This document shows positions 26,961 to 33,992 of a stretch of DNA of 51,117 nt, in pieces (within the stretch, counting starts at the first letter, position 1; each line of letters starts with the position of its first letter). The position numbers and the translations under genes were made by a program. Under the pieces are notes generated by a model. It saw nothing but the letters and a program-made list of their open reading frames with translations. It was not told the DNA's origin and made no database searches. Source of the stretch: Hominifimenecus microfluidus (GTDB lineage: Bacteria; Bacillota; Clostridia; Lachnospirales; Lachnospiraceae). The stretch covers positions 1 to 51,117 of the forward strand of contig JAJEQR010000028.1 in the NCBI GenBank assembly GCA_020687485.1, in the 5' to 3' direction.

Positions 26961-27073
26961 GTAGTCTTTCTTCAAATAGCAAAGAAAATGCGGATAGTAT
27001 TTTTGGTTAAACTATGTTAAAATATAAAAATATAGAACATAATGAAGCTGTATGGGGAGAAAGGAGCATAGGA

Positions 27074-27415
27074 ATGTATTGTAGAAATTGCGGAAAAATG
27101 GTAAAAGATAACGCAGTTTTCTGCTATAATTGTGGAAACCGCCTTATCGATATTCAGACAGCGGTTCCTATGGATGATGAATTTCAAATCCAAGAAAAAA
27201 CGAATGATCAGCCAAGTTTTTGGTTTGCTTTGCTGGCCTTCTTTTTTCCTATTGGAGGTTTGATTCTTTGGCTTATTTATGAAGACAAGAAGCCAAAGCG
27301 AGCGAGATCTTTAAAAAGAGGGATGATTATTGGGCTTGCTGGAAAAATTATTTTTCTAATACTCTGGTTTTTTTTAGTTGCGTTATCTCTTAGAACAAAA
27401 ACATACTACTTTTGA
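27074..27415 (+). CDS. Zinc-ribbon membrane protein
   Basis: 113 residues from ATG 27074 (GAAAGGAGCATAGGA upstream; an earlier in-frame ATG at 27014 lacks a ribosome site). N-terminal zinc ribbon MYCRNCGKMVKDNAVFCYNC (two CxxC pairs), then two hydrophobic segments (WFALLAFFFPIGGLILWLIY and GLAGKIIFLILWFFLVALSL) around a basic loop. Such zinc-ribbon/TM proteins are frequent and uncharacterised. Visibly richer in A+T than neighbouring genes, suggesting separate acquisition with the next gene. Confidence 0.75.
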   Translation: MYCRNCGKMVKDNAVFCYNCGNRLIDIQTAVPMDDEFQIQEKTNDQPSFWFALLAFFFPIGGLILWLIYEDKKPKRARSLKRGMIIGLAGKIIFLILWFFLVALSLRTKTYYF

Positions 27416-27494
27416 AGCTAAAAGCACTAAAAAGATTATTCTGATAGTTGAAAAAATTATGTAATGATTGACTATTTGTACGATGGAGGAATGT

Positions 27495-27878
27495 ATGAAG
27501 ATCGAACACATAGCCTTATACGTAAAAAATCTGGAAGATACCAAAAATTTCTTCATGAAATATCTGGGAGCAAAATCAAACGATGGATACTATAATCCCA
27601 GAACAAATTTCCGTTCCTATTTTCTTTCATTTGATGACGGCGCACGCCTTGAGATTATGAACCGGCCGGAAATGCCGGACTTACCGAAAGACTCTGCCCG
27701 TACCGGATATGCGCATATAGCTTTTAGCGTCTGCAGTAAAGAAAAAGTGGATGCGTTGACAGAAAAACTAAAAATGGACGGCTATGAAGTTATCAGTGGT
27801 CCCAGAACAACAGGAGACGGATACTACGAAAGCTGTATTATTGCCATCGAAGGTAATTTGATTGAGATTACAATCTAA
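27495..27878 (+). CDS. VOC-superfamily (glyoxalase/bleomycin-resistance-like) protein
   Basis: 127 residues from ATG 27495, preceded by TGGAGGAATGT; a start at 27468 would include the ribosome site in the coding part. Paired beta-alpha-beta-beta-beta units: KIEHIALYVKNLEDTKNFFM at the N-terminus, GYAHIAFSV in the second half, and YYESCIIAIEGNLIEITI at the end. His4-5, Glu (LEIMN), His (AHIAF) and the last Glu sit where metal ligands lie in VOC enzymes. Substrate cannot be assigned. A+T-rich like its upstream neighbour; the two are the only genes between repeats C and D. Confidence 0.8.
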   Translation: MKIEHIALYVKNLEDTKNFFMKYLGAKSNDGYYNPRTNFRSYFLSFDDGARLEIMNRPEMPDLPKDSARTGYAHIAFSVCSKEKVDALTEKLKMDGYEVISGPRTTGDGYYESCIIAIEGNLIEITI

Positions 27879-27998
27879 TTATAATTTATTCAAGTAAATT
27901 AACTATAAACCTAAAATTTTTTGCGAAAAATATATAATTCCTGACTGAACTATAATTGCTTTGAAGGCGACTGCATTCGATAACTCTATGCAATTCCA

Positions 27999-28192
27999 GG
28001 GAAAAGGCCGACCCTCTTCTACACGGACACATTGCGAGGCTTTCGTGCGCAGGGCTGCGCTAGCGATCGCCACCGAGCCCAACTGTCTGAGCCCGTCAGG
28101 GCGAGTCTGGGCGAATGGCGATTAATAGGCGCGCGGCCCGGAGCCGAAAACGCAGCACCCGTGGCCGTGTGAAGACGGGATCGGCTTTTCCC
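27999..28192 (-). repeat. Structured dispersed repeat, copy D
   Basis: 194 bp, inverted relative to copy C. In element orientation: terminal arms GGGAAAAGCCGA / TCGGCCTTTTCCC; inner helices ATCGCCA/TGGCGAT and GCCCA/TGGGC; TTTCG/CGAAA where A, B and C have TTCCG/CGGAA. Every difference from the other copies is matched on the partner strand of its helix. Confidence 0.9.
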
Positions 28193-28335
28193 GGAGTTTG
28201 CGCGGAGCTTCCCATAAAGGAGAGGAAAAAGTCCCCGGGAAATCAGTTGCCTGGGTTTGTGCGGAGCTCTCAAAAGTAGAGTTTAAAGACAGTATTTTCG
28301 GAAGTCAGCAGACTTGGCTTGCGCGGAGCTCCACG
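28193..28335 (-). repeat. Boundary-motif tandem array beside copy D
   Basis: GCGGAGCT at 28202, 28261 and 28323 (periods 59 and 62), the minus-strand form of the AGCTCCGC motif flanking copies C and E. It lies at the same end of the element as in those copies. The rest of 28193-28364 holds nothing else recognisable. Confidence 0.8.
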
Positions 28336-28364
28336 TAAACCATGAGGAAAAACTTCCTAGGTAT

Positions 28365-28393
28365 AAAAAAGCGGCAGGAGGAATTCTGCCGCT
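28365..28393 (-). terminator. aroA terminator
   Basis: Minus strand: AGCGGCAG/CTGCCGCT stem with eight-base loop followed by TTTTTTATAC, 40 bases after the aroA stop. Confidence 0.88.
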
Positions 28394-28433
28394 GGAGTAA
28401 ATTCGTATCAAGGTTGTGTCGAAGAAGCCTGTC

Positions 28434-29714
28434 CTATTCGTGGATCAGCTTCTTCAGATCGATGTAGAATCTGGGGTAGGAGATATTCACGCAGTCCTTC
28501 TGTGTGATCGTAACTTCACCCTCGCAGTTCAGCGCCGCAATCGAGAAACTCATCGCAACACGATGGTCATTGTGACTGTTGATAACTGCGCCGTGCAGAG
28601 GTTTGCCGCCATGAATAATCATGCCGTCATCCGTCTCCTCGATATCTGCGCCCATCGCCGTCAGGTTGTCCACCATAACGCGCAGACGATTACTCTCCTT
28701 AACCTTAAGTTCCGCTGCGTCACGGATAATTGTCGTACCGTCCGCATAGCAGGCCATAATCGCGATCATCGGGATCTCATCGATCAGCTTCGGAATAATG
28801 TCGCCCTCAATGACAGTACCTTTCAGGCCAGGCGTATAGCGCACGATCAGATCTGCGCTGGGTTCGCCTTTCATGGTCAGGTTCTCGTAGGAGATATCTG
28901 CGCCCATATTCTTACATACTGTCAGAATACCATCGCGGGTATGATTGATGCCCACATTGCGGAGTACCACTTCCGAGCCGGGAACAATCAGAGCAGCCGC
29001 GATAAAGTAAGCGGCGCTGGAAATATCGCCGGGCACATTAATCTTCTGACCGTAAAGCTCCTCGGCAGGCTCAATTGTAGCCGTCGTGCCGGAAGTTGTA
29101 ACATTCGCACCGAACGTATTCAGCATAAGCTCTGTATGGTTACGGGAGAGGGCGGGCTCCGTAACAGAAGTCACTCCGTCTGCGTAGAGACCAGCCAGCA
29201 GGATCGAAGACTTTACCTGCGCGGAAGCCACCGGCGACTGATAGTGAATGCCATGAAGCTGACTGCCGGTAATGCGCAGTGGCATGCAGCCGTTCCCAAG
29301 AACCGATACGATATTCGCACCCATCATGGACAGAGGTGTGATAATTCTCTTCATCGGGCGGGACTTCAGCGAAGAGTCGCCGACCATCGTGGAAGTAAAA
29401 GGCTGCGCCGCCAGAATACCGGAGATCAGACGGGTGGTTGTACCGCTGTTGCCGCAGTCAAGGATCGCGCTGGGAGCTTTCAGTCCGCGCATGCCGTTGC
29501 CGTGAACCACGATGCGGTCGCGAGTCGCCTCGATATCCACGCCAAGCTTGGCAAAGCAGGAGATCGTGGATAGACAGTCGGCGCCGCGCAGAAAGTTATA
29601 AATCTCCGTAGTTCCGTTGGCAAGCGCGCCGAACATAACGCCGCGGTGGGAGATGGATTTATCTCCGGGGATGTTCACTTCCCCGTGAAGGCCGTTCTTT
29701 ATATTGTATTCCAT
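28434..29714 (-). CDS. aroA: 3-phosphoshikimate 1-carboxyvinyltransferase (EPSP synthase)
   Basis: 426 residues from the ATG at 29714; GAGGT lies eight bases upstream, whereas a GTG five codons earlier overlaps it. Sixth step of the shikimate pathway, joining PEP and shikimate-3-phosphate. Motifs: IPGDKSISHRGVMFGALANG (~16-35), LDCGNSGTTTRLISG (~86-100) and the C-terminal RVAMSFSIAALNC. The LxCGNSGTxxR loop has Gly-Asn-Ser-Gly-Thr-Thr. Stands alone, without other aro genes, with its own promoter and terminator. Confidence 0.95.
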   Translation of the reverse strand: MEYNIKNGLHGEVNIPGDKSISHRGVMFGALANGTTEIYNFLRGADCLSTISCFAKLGVDIEATRDRIVVHGNGMRGLKAPSAILDCGNSGTTTRLISGILAAQPFTSTMVGDSSLKSRPMKRIITPLSMMGANIVSVLGNGCMPLRITGSQLHGIHYQSPVASAQVKSSILLAGLYADGVTSVTEPALSRNHTELMLNTFGANVTTSGTTATIEPAEELYGQKINVPGDISSAAYFIAAALIVPGSEVVLRNVGINHTRDGILTVCKNMGADISYENLTMKGEPSADLIVRYTPGLKGTVIEGDIIPKLIDEIPMIAIMACYADGTTIIRDAAELKVKESNRLRVMVDNLTAMGADIEETDDGMIIHGGKPLHGAVINSHNDHRVAMSFSIAALNCEGEVTITQKDCVNISYPRFYIDLKKLIHE

Positions 29715-29748
29715 AGTATGGTACCTCACTTAAACTCACTGTCATTTC

Positions 29749-29777
29749 ATTTTAGTACTTTAAAGTGCAAATGTCAA
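29749..29777 (-). promoter_or_regulatory. aroA promoter
   Basis: Minus strand: TTGACA (29777-29772), 17-base spacer, TAAAAT (29754-29749). Confidence 0.8.
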
Positions 29778-29832
29778 CTGCAAATCTGTTTCATTTTTCC
29801 TCAAAATTTCTCGTATTTTTTTCGAAAACTTG

Positions 29833-29861
29833 TTGCTATTTCGTAAAATATTTTGTAAAAT
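29833..29861 (+). promoter_or_regulatory. Promoter of the EF-G-like gene
   Basis: TTGCTA (29833-29838), 17-base spacer, TAAAAT (29856-29861), leaving a leader of about 130 bases with short inverted repeats but no riboswitch that I recognise. Confidence 0.6.
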
Positions 29862-30000
29862 AGAGACATGGCATTTATATCGTGGTAAAACACAGGGATC
29901 GAACTTCTTTGATTCCAACATATCATGATACGGGAGCCGGAATACGAATATCTCCGGAACCCGGAAGCACATCATATCATAAAACAGGAGGATCGGTATT

Positions 30001-32085
30001 ATGAACGTTTATCAGACCAAACAAATCCGTAACGTAGCCGTACTTGGACATGGCGGCTGTGGTAAGACGACGATGATCGAAGCGATGGCTTACATCACCG
30101 GCGTCACGAATCGTATGGGTAAGGTTGTGGATGGAAATACCATCAGCGATTTCGATAAGGAAGAAAACCGGCGTCAGTTCTCCATCGGGACAAGCGTGGT
30201 TCCTATCGAATACAATGGAATTAAGTACAATTTCCTGGATACTCCCGGTTATTTTGATTTTGTAGGCGAGGTGGAGGAAGCACTCAGCGTGGCAGCCTGC
30301 GCCGTTATCGTAATTAATGCCAAGGCCGGTGTCGAGGTAGGTACCCAGAAGGCCTGGGATCTGTGCAACAAGTTCAACCTGCCCCGCGTATTCTTTGTTA
30401 CCAACATGGATGATGACAATGCCAGCTACAAGAATATCGTAGCTCATCTGCAGGTGCTCTACGGCGCTAAGATCGCCCCGTTCCACCTGCCGATTCGTGA
30501 GAATGAAAAGTTTGTGGGCTTTGTTAATGTCGTAAATATGAAGGGCCGCCGCTTTACGGAGAAGAGTCAGTACGAAGAGTGCCCGATTCCGGATTACTCC
30601 ATGGAGAACCTGGAGAAGATCCGTGAAGCCCTGATGGAAGCGATTGCAGAGACCAATGAAGAATATATGGATCGTTATTTCTCCGGTGAGGAGTTCACTT
30701 ACGATGAGATCCGCTACGCACTTCGTATGAATGTGCGTTCCGGCGACATGGTGCCCGTACTGGTCGGCACCGGTATCAACGGCAACGGCTGCCAGATGCT
30801 TCTCGAGATTCTGGATATGTATTATCCGGGCCCCGATGAGAACTTTATCTCCGGTACGAATACGAAGACAGGCGAAGGTTTTACTGCCGATTATAACGAC
30901 CAGAAACCTTTCTCCGCAAGAGTATATAAGACTCTGGTTGATCCGTTCATCGGCAAGTATTCGATGATCAAGGTTTGCTCCGGTGTGCTGAAGCCGGATA
31001 CGACAGTATTGAATGTGAATAAGGATACAGAGGAGAAGATCGGCCGTCTGTATGTCCTGCGCGGCAAGGAAGCGATTGAGGTTTCTGAGCTGCGTGCCGG
31101 CGATCTGGGCGCGATCGCGAAGCTTTCCGTGACGACGACGGGTGATTCCCTGGCAACGAAGGAAGTTCCGATCCAGTACGAGAAGACCGAGCTGTCGGTT
31201 CCGTACACGTATATGGCATACCGCGCGAAGAATAAGGGCGATGAGGATAAGATTGCGAGCGCTCTCGGCAAACTGATGGAAGAAGATCAGACGCTGCGCA
31301 GCGTGAACGATAAGGAAAACCGTCAGCTTCTGCTCTATGGTATTGGCGAGCAGCAGCTGGAAGTAGTAGTAAGCAAGCTTATGAACCGTTATAAGGTTGA
31401 GATCGAGCTGAGCCGCCCGAAGGTTGCTTTCCGCGAGACGATCCGCGGCAAGGTAAAGGTACAGGGCAAGCATAAGAAGCAGTCCGGCGGACATGGCCAG
31501 TACGGCGACGTTACGATCGAGTTCGAGCCCTCCGGCGATCTGGAGAAGCCTTACGTATTCGAAGAGAAGATTGTCGGCGGCGTAGTCCCGAAAAACTACT
31601 TCCCTGCAGTAGAAAAGGGTATCCAGGAAATGGTAGTGAAGGGCCCGTTGGCCGGTTATCCGATCGTAGGTCTGAAAGCGACGCTCGTATTTGGATCCTA
31701 TCATCCGGTAGATTCCTCCGAGATGGCGTTCAAGCTGGCGACGATTCTTGCAGTAAAGGCTGCTTTCGCAGATCCTGCATCGAAGCCGGTTCTGCTCGAG
31801 CCGATTGCTTCCCTGCAGGTGAAGGTTCCGGATAAGTTCACCGGCGATATTATGGGCGATCTGAACAAGCGCCGCGGCAGAGTTCTCGGGATGAATCCTG
31901 ATCACTCCGGCAACCAGATTGTAGAAGCAGATGTCCCGATGTCTGAACTCTTCGGATACAATACAGATCTGCGTTCCATGACTGGCGGTATCGGAAGCTA
32001 CTCTTACAGTTTCAGCCGCTATGAGCAGGCACCGGCGGACGTACAGGCCAAGGAGATCGCGGCTCGCGCGGCGGAGAACGATTAA
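30001..32085 (+). CDS. EF-G-like translation GTPase (EF-G paralogue)
   Basis: 694 residues, start after AAAACAGGAGGATCGGTATT. All EF-G domains are present: G domain (P-loop GHGGCGKTT, ~18), domains II, III, IV (GGHGQYGDVTIEFEPSG, ~495) and V (KRRGRVLGMNPD, ~628). Two key GTPase motifs differ from canonical EF-G: DTPGHVDF is DTPGYFDF, replacing the catalytic switch-II His by Tyr, and the base-specificity motif NKxD is NMDD. It therefore belongs to the EF-G paralogue group (as in Thermus EF-G-2), not the main fusA; no rpsL/rpsG/tuf neighbours are present. Role on the ribosome is unproven; slow or GTP-hydrolysis-independent translocation is a hypothesis. Monocistronic, ending at a strong terminator. 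Confidence 0.88.
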   Translation: MNVYQTKQIRNVAVLGHGGCGKTTMIEAMAYITGVTNRMGKVVDGNTISDFDKEENRRQFSIGTSVVPIEYNGIKYNFLDTPGYFDFVGEVEEALSVAACAVIVINAKAGVEVGTQKAWDLCNKFNLPRVFFVTNMDDDNASYKNIVAHLQVLYGAKIAPFHLPIRENEKFVGFVNVVNMKGRRFTEKSQYEECPIPDYSMENLEKIREALMEAIAETNEEYMDRYFSGEEFTYDEIRYALRMNVRSGDMVPVLVGTGINGNGCQMLLEILDMYYPGPDENFISGTNTKTGEGFTADYNDQKPFSARVYKTLVDPFIGKYSMIKVCSGVLKPDTTVLNVNKDTEEKIGRLYVLRGKEAIEVSELRAGDLGAIAKLSVTTTGDSLATKEVPIQYEKTELSVPYTYMAYRAKNKGDEDKIASALGKLMEEDQTLRSVNDKENRQLLLYGIGEQQLEVVVSKLMNRYKVEIELSRPKVAFRETIRGKVKVQGKHKKQSGGHGQYGDVTIEFEPSGDLEKPYVFEEKIVGGVVPKNYFPAVEKGIQEMVVKGPLAGYPIVGLKATLVFGSYHPVDSSEMAFKLATILAVKAAFADPASKPVLLEPIASLQVKVPDKFTGDIMGDLNKRRGRVLGMNPDHSGNQIVEADVPMSELFGYNTDLRSMTGGIGSYSYSFSRYEQAPADVQAKEIAARAAEND

Positions 32086-32218
32086 GTGATCGTAATCCTG
32101 TAATTACAGTGACATAAAATATACTGCGCAGAGTTTTTTGCCATACAGACGGCACCTCCTTTCGGCTTTGCGCAGTAGATCTCATACACTTGCTCCTTTC
32201 GTTGGGAAGAGTCACCAC
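32082..32218 (-). other. Minus-strand hairpin region with two strong ribosome sites and short frames
   Basis: Minus strand carries AAAGGAG seven bases before an ATG at 32181 and AAAGGAGGTG eight bases before an ATG at 32144. The second opens a 20-codon frame (MAKNSAQYILCHCNYRITIT) whose stop overlaps the EF-G-like stop. A 9-bp inverted repeat (TACTGCGCA 32122-32130, TGCGCAGTA 32170-32178) encloses the second ribosome site. No minus-strand promoter was found, so expression is uncertain. Confidence 0.3.
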
Positions 32219-32254
32219 ATCGGCAGTCTGCAGCTGTCCGGAGGTGACTCTTTT
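32207..32254. terminator. Terminator after the EF-G-like gene
   Basis: AAGAGTCACC/GGTGACTCTT stem with an inner imperfect CGGCAG/CTGTCCG helix, followed by TTTT; 122 bases after the stop. Confidence 0.8.
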
Positions 32255-32345
32255 CCTATATATGCATACTTTTTAAAAGCTGCATTATAAAAGAAAACAG
32301 CCGCGGGATACGGTGGAAGCCTGAAACCGTTACAGACATTTCCTG

Positions 32346-32375
32346 TTTACGAAAATTCACGAGTTGTGCTATACT
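32346..32375 (+). promoter_or_regulatory. Possible promoter of the PrsA-like gene
   Basis: TTTACG (32346-32351), 18-base spacer, TATACT (32370-32375). Confidence 0.45.
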
Positions 32376-32449
32376 GGGAAAATCAGAGTACAGAAGCAGA
32401 GAAGAATGCAGAAAAAGATAGAGAAAACAGGAAAGGAAGAAAAGAAAGT

Positions 32450-33577
32450 ATGTTTCAGAAAAACAGATTTCAGATTCTGATAGAGGCAGGATGGTTAAAA
32501 GGAATATTCAAATCTGGAAGGGTGCTCACGGTTTTGATAGCATCCATCCTTCTTATGTCCTGTGGCGGAGCAGCCACAGAGCGGTCAATGGCGGAAAGCG
32601 ATGAGTCTGCCGCAGAAGAAACCGCAATGGATACGACAACAGCGGCGGAGACACCAACTTCGTCGGAGGCTGCAGCGGAATCGGCGGACGGCATTGCTTT
32701 TTCTCTCGGCAGTCGCTCGATCAGCACCGGTGCGGCTCTTTATACTCTTCTTCAGCAGAAGCAATATTACGAGAGCGTTTCTTCAAGCTACTATTCCAGC
32801 GAAATGACAGCGGAGGACTGGCAGGAGATTCAGAGCGATGGGAATACGCTGGCGCAGAATCTGACCCGGTCAGTATGGGATACGCTGTGCGACGACCTGG
32901 CGGCTGCCGGATATGCGGATGCAAATGGCATTGTTTTGACAGAACAGGAGAGCTCCGGTGCGGAACAGAAAGCGCGGGAGGAGTATGCGGCGATTCCGGA
33001 AACGGATCGGACACTTACCGGTCTTCAGGAGCCGGACTGGATCTCACAGAAACAGCTGGAAGCACTTTATGAAAAGGTGAAGGAGCAGGTTAGCGGCAGT
33101 TATCAGAAAGAAATTACAGATGATGAAGCCAGAACTATGCGGTACTATGTTTTCGCAGTCTCACTGGACGGCACGGACGGAGTCGAGGGACTTCCAACGC
33201 AGGAAGAGGCGGAGAGACGAATGGAGGAGATCTTTGCCAGGGCGGATGCGGGAGAGGATATCTCTGCTGTGGCGAAAGAGTACGGATACAACGGGATGGA
33301 GGATTCTCTTTCCGTCGGAGTCTATGACCGGGACGAGAACGCGGTGCGGGCACTGACACTGGCAGCGGGGGAAAGTATGACGTTCCTGTCAGACGAGCAT
33401 ACTCTGTGCGGAATCTATTGCCTGGATGCGCAGGACGCGGAGCTGACCGCACAGCGGAAGGAACAGATGCAGGAGGAGGCAAGGGAGGAATATTTCCGGG
33501 GGCTTCTGGATCAGTGGAAAGCGGAGGCGGAGATCTGTGAGAACATTGGTCGGGACGCGTTTTCACGAATTTTATAA
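32450..33577 (+). CDS. PrsA/SurA-like lipoprotein foldase
   Basis: 375 residues from ATG 32450 (AAGGAAG upstream); a TTG at 32366 is in frame but would put 28 charged residues before the signal peptide. Lipobox LLMSC (Cys about 39) after a 12-residue hydrophobic core, then an acidic/Thr-rich linker. Residues ~85-180 are helical (SurA_N-like); ~220-325 resemble a parvulin PPIase domain (TMRYYVFAVSLDG, ARADAGEDISAVAKEYGYNG, LAAGESMTFLSDEHTLCGIY). Family role is folding of exported proteins at the membrane-wall interface. Similarity to parvulin is weak, and catalytic activity is uncertain. Monocistronic. Confidence 0.7.
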   Translation: MFQKNRFQILIEAGWLKGIFKSGRVLTVLIASILLMSCGGAATERSMAESDESAAEETAMDTTTAAETPTSSEAAAESADGIAFSLGSRSISTGAALYTLLQQKQYYESVSSSYYSSEMTAEDWQEIQSDGNTLAQNLTRSVWDTLCDDLAAAGYADANGIVLTEQESSGAEQKAREEYAAIPETDRTLTGLQEPDWISQKQLEALYEKVKEQVSGSYQKEITDDEARTMRYYVFAVSLDGTDGVEGLPTQEEAERRMEEIFARADAGEDISAVAKEYGYNGMEDSLSVGVYDRDENAVRALTLAAGESMTFLSDEHTLCGIYCLDAQDAELTAQRKEQMQEEAREEYFRGLLDQWKAEAEICENIGRDAFSRIL

Positions 33578-33613
33578 ATATAAAAAAAGTATAAATCGAG
33601 TATGTAAAAATAC

Positions 33614-33642
33614 TTGACAAAAAATAAAAAAACTGATAAGAT
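33614..33642 (+). promoter_or_regulatory. Promoter of the alanine/glycine symporter
   Basis: TTGACA (33614-33619), 17-base spacer, TAAGAT (33637-33642), giving a leader of roughly 340 bases. Confidence 0.7.
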
Positions 33643-33774
33643 TATACCATAGTTCAGACCGAGTCTAGTTTTTATTTTGATTCTTAATTGAACCGCTTTA
33701 CTTCTAAAAGTTTTTTTGCTTCACTATAATTTAGTAACCAGAACGTAATTTATATTGATGATATTTGCTTTAAC

Positions 33775-33930
33775 GATACAGGATTCCCAAAGTTTTCCAC
33801 GGCAGTGCACAGCCGTCAGCGAAAGAAAAAGTGCATGTAACCACGAAAAGCATACTGCGGGGTGCGCAACTCGCAGATGAACGGCAGGATAGGCAGTGTA
33901 CCGGTACGCTGAGGAGACCTGCAACGTTAC
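33775..33930 (+). other. Candidate structured leader upstream of the symporter gene
   Basis: The 415-base gap before the symporter contains G+C-rich sequence with nested complementary segments: ACGGC/GCCGT, TGCG/CGCA, and an extended hairpin AACG-GCAGG / CCTGC-(AA)-CGTT enclosing CAGTGT/ACGCTG and an asymmetric purine-rich internal loop. It does not match the glycine, SAM, T-box or c-di-GMP consensus patterns I know. No terminator is visible between it and the gene. Confidence 0.4.
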
Positions 33931-33992
33931 AGTAATAAAGCAACGAGAAAGGAAACATCAAAAAAGGAAACATCAAAAAAGGGGGTACGTTT

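Noticed and set aside
28416-29573. 385-codon plus-strand frame opposite aroA
   Set aside because: Antisense shadow of the clear EPSP synthase gene.
29977-31905. 642-codon minus-strand frame opposite the EF-G-like gene
   Set aside because: Pure shadow of a well-conserved gene: low-complexity His/Ile/Leu-rich translation without domains or ribosome site.
33643-33992. Glycine riboswitch before the alanine/glycine symporter
   Set aside because: None of the conserved glycine-aptamer segments could be found; kept only as an unassigned structured leader.
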